Shown: positions 15,659-22,405 of the stretch, one piece after another
How the letters are laid out: the number at the start of each line of letters is the position of its first letter
How positions within the stretch are numbered: position 1 is the stretch's first letter
Assembly (NCBI GenBank): GCA_964344495.1
Contig: CAYFNI010000016.1
Location: 1-29,996 of the forward strand
Direction of reading: 5' to 3'
Length of the DNA: 29,996 bases
From: UBA6136 sp964344495
GTDB lineage: Bacteria > Pseudomonadota > Gammaproteobacteria > Methylococcales > Methylococcaceae
Program-made: the position numbers and the translations under genes
The notes under the pieces: generated by a model
Databases searched by the model: none
The model's input: only the letters and a program-made list of their open reading frames with translations
What the model was told of the DNA's origin: nothing

Positions 15659-16195
15659 ATGGGGTTTGTGATTCTCGATCGCGACGGCGTCATCAACGAG
15701 GATTCTGACGCGTTCATCAAGTCACCCGATGAGTGGATTCCGATCCCCGGAAGTCTGGAGGCGATCGAACTGCTGACACTCAAGGGTTTCCGCATTGTGG
15801 TGCTGACGAATCAATCCGGGATCGCGCGCGGCTATTTTGACACGGCCATGCTGGAGCAGATCCATCAGCGGATGCGGGCGGCGGTGGAGGCCCGCGGCGG
15901 ACGCATTGAAGCGATCTTCCATTGTCCACACGGCCCCGAGGATTTTTGCGAATGTCGCAAGCCGAAGGCGGGGCTGTTCCGGATGTTTGCGGAACAATTT
16001 GGGGTGGATCTGCGCGGGATTCCGGCGGTGGGCGATTCGTTTCGCGATCTCGAGGCTGCCCGTTCGGTTGGGGCTTCACCCATGCTGGTCGAAACCGGCA
16101 AGGGGCAGCGCACGCTGGCGCGCTATCCTGATCTGGATTTGCCGATCTTCTCCAATCTCTATGACGCTGCGCAGCACATCCTCTTTCATGGCTAG
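15659..16195 (+). CDS. gmhB: D-glycero-beta-D-manno-heptose 1,7-bisphosphate 7-phosphatase
   Basis: A 178-residue HAD-superfamily phosphatase that removes the 7-phosphate from heptose bisphosphate during synthesis of ADP-heptose for the LPS inner core. The catalytic motif I is LDRDG with Asp7 and Asp9, motif II is VVLTNQSG, and GDSFRDLEAA with Asp126 is motif IV. The structural zinc site of GmhB is present: Cys89, His91, Cys97 and Cys99 in HCPHGPEDFCECRKP. These zinc ligands separate it from histidinol phosphatases. It lies between glyS and plsC, an arrangement common in gammaproteobacteria, and overlaps plsC by 8 bases. Confidence 0.93.
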   Translation: MGFVILDRDGVINEDSDAFIKSPDEWIPIPGSLEAIELLTLKGFRIVVLTNQSGIARGYFDTAMLEQIHQRMRAAVEARGGRIEAIFHCPHGPEDFCECRKPKAGLFRMFAEQFGVDLRGIPAVGDSFRDLEAARSVGASPMLVETGKGQRTLARYPDLDLPIFSNLYDAAQHILFHG

Positions 16196-16955
16196 GCTTT
16201 TTCTGTATTTTCGCTCTTCGCTGTATCTGACCGGTCAGGTGGCTTCGACCCTGCTGCTCGGACCGGTGATGTTGCTGATGTGGCCGTTTTCGTTCCAGAC
16301 CCGGTATGCCACCGCCAATGTCTGGGTGCGTTTCAATCTGTGGTTGCTGCGCACCGTTTGTGGGCTGACCTACCGCGTGACCGGGCAGGAGCACATTCCG
16401 TCATCCCAAAGCGGTCTGATTTTGTGCAAACACCAGTCAGCTTTCGAGACCATCGCTCTGCAGGCCATCTTCCCCCCGGTAGTGTTCATCTTGAAACAGG
16501 AGTTGCTGCGCATCCCGGTGTGGGGTTGGGCCATGGCCACACTGGAACCGATCGCGATTGACCGCAAGGCCAGGTCGCAGGCGCTGAAGCAGGTGCTGCG
16601 GGATGGGGTCGCCCGGATTCAGGCCGGACGCTGGGTTGTGCTGTTTCCCGAGGGCACCCGGGTGGCTCCGGGGCAGCGCGGGCAGTACGGTGCCAGTGGC
16701 GGCATGTTGGCGCAACGGGCCAAATGCCCGGTGGTGCCGGTGGCTCACAATGCCGGTGAATTCTGGGGACGCAATGGCTTTCTGAAATTCCCCGGGGTGA
16801 TTGATATTTGTATCGGCCCCCCTCTCGATGGCGCTTCCATGAGTACGGCCGAGATCAATCGGGAAGCCGAAAGCTGGATCGAAAGGCAGATGGCGCGCAT
16901 CTCACCGGGGTACGGCGAGGGAGACGGCGTGATTGGACACTCGACTGCAGAGTAG
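16188..16955 (+). CDS. plsC: 1-acyl-sn-glycerol-3-phosphate acyltransferase
   Basis: A 255-residue membrane-associated acyltransferase that makes phosphatidic acid from lysophosphatidic acid. One or two hydrophobic segments lie at about 12-34 and 48-60. The catalytic motif I is CKHQSAFET, with His82 and an acidic residue at +5 that is Glu87, not the textbook Asp; this HX4E form is common in this subfamily. Motif II-like PIAIDRKA, motif III FPEGTR (153-158) and the later VPVAHNAGEFW follow. The ATG at 16188 was picked since it gives the normal N-terminus and the usual short overlap with gmhB; a longer frame upstream is just the gmhB gene in another frame. Confidence 0.9.
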   Translation: MARLFLYFRSSLYLTGQVASTLLLGPVMLLMWPFSFQTRYATANVWVRFNLWLLRTVCGLTYRVTGQEHIPSSQSGLILCKHQSAFETIALQAIFPPVVFILKQELLRIPVWGWAMATLEPIAIDRKARSQALKQVLRDGVARIQAGRWVVLFPEGTRVAPGQRGQYGASGGMLAQRAKCPVVPVAHNAGEFWGRNGFLKFPGVIDICIGPPLDGASMSTAEINREAESWIERQMARISPGYGEGDGVIGHSTAE

Positions 16956-17115
16956 CCGCCCAGTGACCCGACACTCTGCGGTGGGATGCATATCAGAGTC
17001 TCATTATGATCTCTATGTGGCTGAAATGTAGGCCCTTTATGGGTTTTGTGGAAGCGAATCCAGTGGCCGAGGAAAAAAGTGTAGACACCCAAAAAAAATT
17101 GATTAGACTACCGGA

Positions 17116-17277
17116 ACCGTTCGGGAACTTTTCCAAACGGAGTCCGCAGGAGAGGAGGAGGAAGCCCTTACGGGCTTAAAATAATAACAAGCACTGAAGC
17201 AGCGGCTGCCATCGGCAGCATGACTCGACTGATAAAAACAACAATAAAAAACGCCTGCTATTAGCAGGCTTTTTTTT
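17116..17277 (+). ncRNA. Candidate GGA-rich small RNA with its own terminator
   Basis: A promoter-like pair, TAGACA (17082-17087, 5/6) and TAGACT (17104-17109, 4/6) with 16-base spacing, predicts a start near 17116. The following 160 bases fold locally into CCGTT..GGAA..TTCC..AACGG (17117-17140), AAGCCC/GGGCTT with a TTAC tetraloop (17162-17177), GCTGCC/GGCAGC (17205-17219), and the terminator at 17253-17277. The linker between the first two hairpins is packed with GGA: copies start at 17139, 17149, 17154, 17157 and 17160, with others at 17113 and 17124. Repeated GGA in and beside hairpins is the feature of CsrA/RsmA-titrating RNAs, but here most copies are in a linker. It may also simply be the 3' region of the plsC message. 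Confidence 0.4.
17253..17277 (+). terminator. Strong intrinsic terminator (works in both directions)
   Basis: GCCTGC (17253-17258) pairs with GCAGGC (17264-17269) around the loop TATTA, followed by eight T residues on the plus strand. An A-rich run before the stem gives a T-tract on the minus strand as well, so it can end both plsC-side and receptor-side transcripts. Confidence 0.9.
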
Positions 17278-17285
17278 GTCTGGAC

Positions 17286-17312
17286 AAAAAAAAGCGACCG
17301 CTGGGGCCGCTT
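17286..17312 (-). terminator. Intrinsic terminator for the TonB receptor transcript
   Basis: Read on the minus strand, AAGCGGCC (17312-17305) pairs with GGTCGCTT (17299-17292), 8 base pairs including one G-U, with a 5-base loop, and runs into eight T residues (17293-17286). The G-U pair would be an A-C mismatch on the plus strand, so it is built for the minus direction, ending the transcript of the receptor gene. Confidence 0.85.
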
Positions 17313-17485
17313 AAGGAGGAGAACTGCCGAATAAATCGATTTGGACAGAGTCGAAGTCGCTGTCGGTGTTCTGTTGAGGTTGAGCATAAGTTTTACATGA
17401 ATTCGTCTGTGTAACTAATCAGTAATACTTATGCTTTCGATAGGCGAAACATAATGTATGTCCGCGACCACAGGCAGTCACCGTG

Positions 17486-19924
17486 TCACATCGAAATCCG
17501 CACCCCCGCCCAGCCGCCGGATGGTGCGCCCGGCCCGACAAAGCGGGTGTTGTTGTAGGCGGGTCCCAGCGTCTCCTCGGCATCACCAAACTGACCGAAG
17601 GTCTGGAAGTTGCGGTTGAAGATGTTGTCGAAACGGCCGAAAACAGCAAAGTGCTCGTTGTAGCGATATTCCGCGAGCAGATTCACCACCACGAAGCCAC
17701 CGATAGGCTTGTTCTGGTTCGCCTCGTCCCCCCGCAGATATTGCGCGCTCTGATAGTTCATGTTGGCGCCAAAGGTAAACCCCTCGAAGACCAGCCAGTC
17801 CGCATAGGCCTTGAACATGTTTTGCGGTAATCCGGGTATGAAGTCGCCGGCCTGGACAAAGGTCTGGCCCAGATCGTTGGCATAGGGGTTGTTTGGGCTG
17901 TTGGCGATGAACGGTGTGCCGAAGGTAGCGTCAAGATAGGTGTAGTTGAAGCCGAAACGGACCGGCTCGTAATCGGCATTCAGACCCAGCTCCAGACCCT
18001 GGCGGATAGTGTCGCCCACGTTCGTGAAATACCCCTGACCCGAAAGCGTCCCGCTGTTGATGAACAGGATGTCATTGTTGTTGACGGTGTGAAAATACCC
18101 GGCATTCCAGTCAATGTTGCCGCCATACAGTTGTTTGAACTGGCCCCGAAAGCCCGCTTCCGCTGTCTGGGCCACGACCTGCTGCAAGGGAGGATCCGAC
18201 AGAAAGGAATTGGGCAGTTTGCAGGGACGCAGTGGGTTGGCACAGCTGAGTTCGATCGCCGTCGGGGCACGGTTGGACTCGTTGTAACTGGCATAGGCCT
18301 GCAATTCCGGCATGAACGAATAAGTTGCGCCGCCGGAGGGGTTGAATCGCTGGTATTCATGCTGACCGTTCAATTCGGTGCCATAGTGATCATAAAGATT
18401 CACCCGTGCCTGGTTGTAGCGGCCCGCCGCAGTCAGCGCCAGATCCTCCGTGACCGAAAAGGTGTCGGTAAAAAACACGCCGTAATAGGTAGTGTTGGTA
18501 TTGAGGCGGACCGTCCCCTCCTCGGTATAGATGCCGCTACCGGTGGTGCCTCGGGTCGGCGTCAGCGCGCCCAGCTCGGAGTTGGCATTGAAGGTGGTAT
18601 TGCCCTCGTCATAGCTGCCGCCGCCGACAAAGCGGTTCTTGTAGCCGAACCAATCGTGATCGAAGGCTGCCTGGACCGTCGCGCCGGCGGTGCGCATGTT
18701 GGTCTGGGTGGTGTTTTGCGTGGCCGAGTCGTTGGCTGGAGTGGACCGGATCAGCTGGCCCTGTGTGTTCAGCAGGGGCTCTTGGGTATCCCCCTCCTCC
18801 TGACACAGATAACCCGCCAGCGCAGGGTCACTGCACGCCACGGCATTGGTGTTGTCCCCGTTGAAGGTCGGCACGAGGTTCTGGCGGTAGTAGGTCGTAC
18901 CGGACAGTTCGATCTTGTCGGTGATCCAGGTTGAACCTTGCAGTGATGCCATGAACATCTGGGTCTTGGTGGTATCCGGATGAGTAAAGATGGCATTGCG
19001 CTGCTGCTCCCACAGCTGTACCGGCGTGGGGCCATTGCCGGTCATGCTGCTGCCGTTACCGGCGAGCGTCAGGTCGATGTCGGACTTCTCCCCACGCCAG
19101 CTGAAGGTCCCCAGTCCCTGCATCACACTGGTCGGTGAAAATTCACGCCAGCCCTCTTCCTGAAAGTTGCGCAGATCGACGTAATAGCCAAACGTACCGT
19201 CGTTCCAGCCCGACATGATCTCCTCGACGTTGCGCCCCCAGGAGCCGCCATAGGCTTCCACCGAATGCCCCGGAGCCGAAAAGCCGGTTTTGGTCTTGAT
19301 CGAGATGGCGCCGCCGAGGCTGTTGAGACCGTAGACGGCATTCGATCCGGAATGCAGGTCCATGCGCTCGATGGCGCCCTCGGAAATCAGGTTCCAATTG
19401 ACCGTATCGCCGAAAATTTCATTGAAGCGCACACCATTGACATAGACCGACAGCCCCTGCGGCACCCCCAGCAGGGGTGAAGCGGAAAAACCCCGGAATT
19501 GCACGTCGGGCTGCATCGGGTTGTTCTGGACATCGTTGGTCGAGACACTGCCCATGTACCGGCGCATGTAATCGGCGAGGCTCCAGGCCTGGGTTTCCTC
19601 CATCTCGTCCGAGGTCACGGTCTGGACGGGGGAGGGCGTCTTGTAGATCGATACGCCGTTGGCCGGCGAGGACAGCGGCGAGTCGCTGACAACGTGCACC
19701 TCATCCAGTTCGATGATGTCGCCATCCTCGGGCTTGCCGAGTGGGCGGGTGTCGCTGATGCGCTCGTCAGCGGCCTGGGGATGAGCCGTTTCCGCATCCG
19801 GCTTGACCGCTTCGCTGGCGTGGGGGACAGGGCTGTCGGCATCCCGCAGCGTCACCGCCGGGGCCGTGCCGACGCCCATCAGCCAGGCGAGCCCCCCCAG
19901 CAGCAGCCAATTTTCGCGCACCAT
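17486..19924 (-). CDS. TonB-dependent outer-membrane receptor
   Basis: An 812-residue TonB-dependent transporter that would import a scarce ligand across the outer membrane using TonB-ExbBD energy. There is a signal peptide (residues 1-23), a Pro/Glu/Asp-rich linker, and a TonB-box-like DEVHVVS at 74-80. The plug domain (about 90-215) contains DVQFRGFSASPLLGVPQGLS, YVNGVRFNEIFGD and the conserved NAVYGLNSLGGAISIKTKTG. A 22-strand barrel follows, with the family's YNESNRAPTAIELSCANP and LGLNADYEPVRFGFNYTYLD. The chain ends VRISM, lacking the usual C-terminal aromatic residue. The ligand is unknown; nothing nearby encodes siderophore synthesis. AGAGGA precedes the ATG. A two-component system lies directly upstream, so the receptor gene is probably its target. 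Confidence 0.92.
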   Translation of the reverse strand: MVRENWLLLGGLAWLMGVGTAPAVTLRDADSPVPHASEAVKPDAETAHPQAADERISDTRPLGKPEDGDIIELDEVHVVSDSPLSSPANGVSIYKTPSPVQTVTSDEMEETQAWSLADYMRRYMGSVSTNDVQNNPMQPDVQFRGFSASPLLGVPQGLSVYVNGVRFNEIFGDTVNWNLISEGAIERMDLHSGSNAVYGLNSLGGAISIKTKTGFSAPGHSVEAYGGSWGRNVEEIMSGWNDGTFGYYVDLRNFQEEGWREFSPTSVMQGLGTFSWRGEKSDIDLTLAGNGSSMTGNGPTPVQLWEQQRNAIFTHPDTTKTQMFMASLQGSTWITDKIELSGTTYYRQNLVPTFNGDNTNAVACSDPALAGYLCQEEGDTQEPLLNTQGQLIRSTPANDSATQNTTQTNMRTAGATVQAAFDHDWFGYKNRFVGGGSYDEGNTTFNANSELGALTPTRGTTGSGIYTEEGTVRLNTNTTYYGVFFTDTFSVTEDLALTAAGRYNQARVNLYDHYGTELNGQHEYQRFNPSGGATYSFMPELQAYASYNESNRAPTAIELSCANPLRPCKLPNSFLSDPPLQQVVAQTAEAGFRGQFKQLYGGNIDWNAGYFHTVNNNDILFINSGTLSGQGYFTNVGDTIRQGLELGLNADYEPVRFGFNYTYLDATFGTPFIANSPNNPYANDLGQTFVQAGDFIPGLPQNMFKAYADWLVFEGFTFGANMNYQSAQYLRGDEANQNKPIGGFVVVNLLAEYRYNEHFAVFGRFDNIFNRNFQTFGQFGDAEETLGPAYNNTRFVGPGAPSGGWAGVRISM

Positions 19925-19957
19925 CGACGGTTCCTCTTGCGTGTCGGAAAGTGCGCG

Positions 19958-20000
19958 ATGCTAACGGTCGGGACCGGGCAGTCCCTATAGGAAATTTTCC
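19958..20000 (-). promoter_or_regulatory. Palindrome-rich upstream region of the TonB receptor gene
   Basis: The 98-base gap between the response regulator and receptor genes holds CGGTC-gg-GACCG (19965-19976), GGGAC/GTCCC (19970-19974 with 19981-19985), CCTATAGG (19984-19991) and GGAAA-t-TTTCC (19990-20000), nearly touching one another. A -10-like TAGCAT lies at 19963-19958 on the minus strand with no proper -35, a layout often seen at activator-dependent promoters. The response regulator encoded next door is an obvious candidate to bind here, but that is inference. Confidence 0.45.
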
Positions 20001-20022
20001 CGTTCTGCCGTGCGGGTTTGGC

Positions 20023-20664
20023 CTAGTCGCTGCACAGGCCGGTCTGAAAAGCCAGCCTGACCAGTTCCGCCGTTGTTGTAACCTGCAGTTTCTCCTTGAT
20101 GCTGGTGACATAGTTGGCGACGGTCTTGACACTGAGTTTCAAGGACTCGGCGATGTCCCGGCTGCTGTGGCCCCGGGCCAGCAGTCGCAGGACATCAAAC
20201 TCCCGGGCCGTCAGCCGTTCCATCAGGATCGGCGTGGACGGCGCCGATTGCTGGGCCAGCCTCTCGGCGATGGCCGGCTCAATGAAGGGCTGGCCGTGCG
20301 CTATGCTGACCACCGCGCTGACCAACCGGTCCGGCGCGCAGCTTTTGCTGATGTAGCCCATGGCGCCGGCCTCCCGCGCGCGCGCCACGTACACCGGCTC
20401 GTCATGGATGCTGAAGACCAGAATGCGGGCCGCCGGATCGCGAGCCCTGATTCGGCGAATGGCCGCCAGGCCGCCGATACCCGGCAGATTCAGGTCCATG
20501 ACCACGACATGGGGCCGATGGGTCAGGTATTTTTCGCAGGCCTCTTCTCCGGTACTGGCCTCGCAAGTCACCTCCAGTTGCGGGGTCTGGCTGAGCAACA
20601 GGCGATAGCCCGCCCGCACCACGGCGTGGTCATCGACCAGCATGACGCTGAACGTATCGTTCAT
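20023..20664 (-). CDS. NarL/FixJ-family response regulator
   Basis: A 213-residue two-domain regulator. The receiver domain (1-120) has the acidic pair Asp11-Asp12 in VDDHAVV, the phosphoacceptor Asp57 in VVVMDLNLPG, a Thr/Ser switch position in VFSIHD and Lys107 in YISKS. The LuxR-type helix-turn-helix (about 148-205) reads LTAREFDVLRLLARGHSS, then DIAESLKLSVKTVANYVTSI, with the typical SVKTV recognition region. Its start overlaps the histidine kinase stop by 4 bases, so the two are a cognate pair. Family members bind DNA as dimers at inverted repeats. The receptor gene downstream is the likely target. Confidence 0.93.
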   Translation of the reverse strand: MNDTFSVMLVDDHAVVRAGYRLLLSQTPQLEVTCEASTGEEACEKYLTHRPHVVVMDLNLPGIGGLAAIRRIRARDPAARILVFSIHDEPVYVARAREAGAMGYISKSCAPDRLVSAVVSIAHGQPFIEPAIAERLAQQSAPSTPILMERLTAREFDVLRLLARGHSSRDIAESLKLSVKTVANYVTSIKEKLQVTTTAELVRLAFQTGLCSD

Positions 20665-21986
20665 GGACGTGTGGACTCCATCGGCACCCGCAGCCGCAGA
20701 CTCAAGCCTGTCCCCGGGCGGGTTTCGAGCTCGACCTGACCGTCCAGTCCCGCCACCCGTTCCCGGATACCGGACAAGCCGAAGCCCGGTCGGGCCGCGG
20801 TCGGATCGAACCCCCGGCCATTGTCGCGCAGAACCAGTTCAATCCAGCCGGGTGTGGGGTGGGATACGTGAATCTGGCCCTCGGTGGCGCCGGCATGTTT
20901 GACAATGTTGGTCAGACCTTCCTGCACGATCCGGTAAAGCTGCAGGGCCAGATCCGGATCCAGTCGCTCCAGGCCCGCGTCGCAGCGCAGCGTCAGGCGT
21001 AAATCCGGATGCGAGCCGTGCCATTGGCTGATCAGGTCCTCCAGCGAGGCCTTGAGGCCGAGATCTTCCAGCACCGCCGGCCGCAAGCGCCGCATCATCG
21101 AACGCATGACACCAAACAGACGGTCGCACAGCCCCATGATCTGTTCGGCCGCCCCCCCCGGCGCTTCTGTTGGCTGCCGCAACGTCGCGCCCATAACCTT
21201 GATTGCCGTCAGGCACTGACCGAATTCGTCGTGCAGCTCCTGCGCCAGGACCCGCCGCTCCTCCTCCTGAATGGCCAACGAATGGCGGATCAGGGCCTGA
21301 TTCTGTTGCCGTGCGGTTTCAAGCGTTGCCGCCATGTGATTGAACTGCGCGGACAGGCGCTCGAATTCCGGCAGTGAAAAATGCGGGAGGCGCTTGTCGA
21401 AGGCGCCATGCTCGATCTGACCCAGCCCCTCCAGAATGGTCTCGATTGGACTGAAGGCACGTCCGACAATGATATGCACCAAGGTGTATACGGTGCCGGC
21501 CAAGCACATCAGGAGCAGCAAAATGCCCTGCGTTTCCGACCATGCCTCGGCGATTTCGTCGTCCGCATCCGCCGTAATGCGAAGAGTGAGGGACGGCTGA
21601 TGGTCGGATTGCAGTTGTTTGTCGATCGTGATCGGCGTGGGCGCGACGGCCCAGCGGAACCAGGCGGGTACCGGGGTCGCCACGGACATGGGAGGCGTTG
21701 GAGCGGCAGCAAAGGCCTGATCGGACAGGCGGATCTCGAGGTGCCGAATCTGGTCCATTCGCTGCAGACGCTGCATCCAGCGGGCAATGGCTTCCTCGCT
21801 GTGGTCCGCGCCGATCAGGCCGGCCTCGATCAGTTGCAGGGCCAGATTCACGGACGAACGGGCTTCGTCCCGGATCGAGCGCCGTGCATCGTGAATGGCA
21901 AAGCCAAACCCGACAGTCACGCTCAATAGCATCGCCAGGCCAATCAGCCGGTTCAGGCGAACACGCAGGCTGGCGGGCGGCGTCAT
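20661..21986 (-). CDS. NarX/UhpB-type sensor histidine kinase
   Basis: A 441-residue membrane sensor when started at the ATG at 21986 (MTPPASLRVRLNRLIGLAML); a GTG frame starting at 22088 would add 34 residues with no membrane or domain features. Transmembrane helices lie at about 13-31 and 153-174, bounding a periplasmic sensing region of about 120 residues, with no recognised domain. A HAMP segment follows (about 172-230, with RAFSPIETILEGLGQIEHG). The dimerisation/phosphoacceptor region of the HisKA_3 type has His252 in AQELHDEFGQCLTAIK. The ATPase has EGLTNIVKHA (N box), DNGRGFDP (G1) and GLSGIRERV (G2). Its partner regulator overlaps it by 4 bases. The signal is unknown. Confidence 0.92.
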   Translation of the reverse strand: MTPPASLRVRLNRLIGLAMLLSVTVGFGFAIHDARRSIRDEARSSVNLALQLIEAGLIGADHSEEAIARWMQRLQRMDQIRHLEIRLSDQAFAAAPTPPMSVATPVPAWFRWAVAPTPITIDKQLQSDHQPSLTLRITADADDEIAEAWSETQGILLLLMCLAGTVYTLVHIIVGRAFSPIETILEGLGQIEHGAFDKRLPHFSLPEFERLSAQFNHMAATLETARQQNQALIRHSLAIQEEERRVLAQELHDEFGQCLTAIKVMGATLRQPTEAPGGAAEQIMGLCDRLFGVMRSMMRRLRPAVLEDLGLKASLEDLISQWHGSHPDLRLTLRCDAGLERLDPDLALQLYRIVQEGLTNIVKHAGATEGQIHVSHPTPGWIELVLRDNGRGFDPTAARPGFGLSGIRERVAGLDGQVELETRPGTGLSLRLRVPMESTRP

Positions 21987-22043
21987 GCGGGGTCTTTGCA
22001 GACTCGGTGAGCCGCGCGCGGTTCGACTTTCAGGGGGTAGCGA

Positions 22044-22051
22044 ATTATCAT
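22044..22051. promoter_or_regulatory. AT-rich divergent promoter patch between the kinase and oadG
   Basis: In the 117-base divergent gap one AT-rich patch carries GATAAT (22049-22044, minus strand, 5/6) and, overlapping it, TATCAT (22046-22051, plus strand, 5/6). They could be the -10 boxes for the two-component operon and the oad operon. Neither has a good -35. Confidence 0.35.
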
Positions 22052-22103
22052 TAACTGCCTGCTCTACGACGGTGGGCCCCGTTACCACGAGACCTGACCC
22101 GAT

Positions 22104-22352
22104 ATGGAACCTTCTCTGTCCGAACTCCTGCTGCCCGGCCTCAAGCTGATGCTGGTGGGCATGGGTATTGTATTTCTCTTTTTGTCGCTGCTGGTCTGGA
22201 TCATCGGAATGACCGCCGGACTGGTCAAGTCGGTCAACCCACAGAGCGAGCAGTCGCGTCGGTCCGGGCTATCGGTCGAGACCGACGAAGCCGAACTGGT
22301 CGCCGTGATCGCCGCAGCGTTGCAGCGTCCCCGCCGGTCAGGCGCCGACTGA
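22104..22352 (+). CDS. oadG: Oxaloacetate decarboxylase gamma subunit
   Basis: An 82-residue small membrane subunit that assembles the sodium-pumping oxaloacetate decarboxylase and helps hold the alpha subunit on the membrane. One transmembrane helix (about 13-37, LKLMLVGMGIVFLFLSLLVW) follows the start, with the family-typical GLKLMLVGMG...VFLFL pattern. After it comes a short hydrophilic cytoplasmic tail with VAVIAAALQRPRR, like the end of other OadG proteins. Small subunits are poorly conserved, but the G-A-B order with unmistakable oadA and oadB settles the call. Confidence 0.9.
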   Translation: MEPSLSELLLPGLKLMLVGMGIVFLFLSLLVWIIGMTAGLVKSVNPQSEQSRRSGLSVETDEAELVAVIAAALQRPRRSGAD

Positions 22353-22405
22353 GCGTGACCGCGCCGCACCCACCGCAGTAAAAAGTCATCAACAAGGAAT
22401 CGACC

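Larger units (their letters stand above)
16956..17485. other. Gene-free convergent spacer between plsC and the TonB receptor gene
   Basis: No credible gene is present in these 530 bases. The only open frame of note, 94 codons on the minus strand at 17103-17387, runs straight through two terminators and has no protein-like composition. The spacer holds an inverted repeat at the plsC stop (GCAGAGT with ACTCTGC, about 16947-16980), a string of hairpins and GGA motifs (17100-17250) listed as a candidate RNA, and two opposed intrinsic terminators. It is more A/T-rich than its neighbours. Confidence 0.6.

Noticed and set aside
17103..17387. 94-codon minus-strand frame in the convergent spacer
   Set aside because: It reads through two intrinsic terminators and their T-tracts; composition (Ser/Tyr/Phe runs) is that of structured non-coding DNA.
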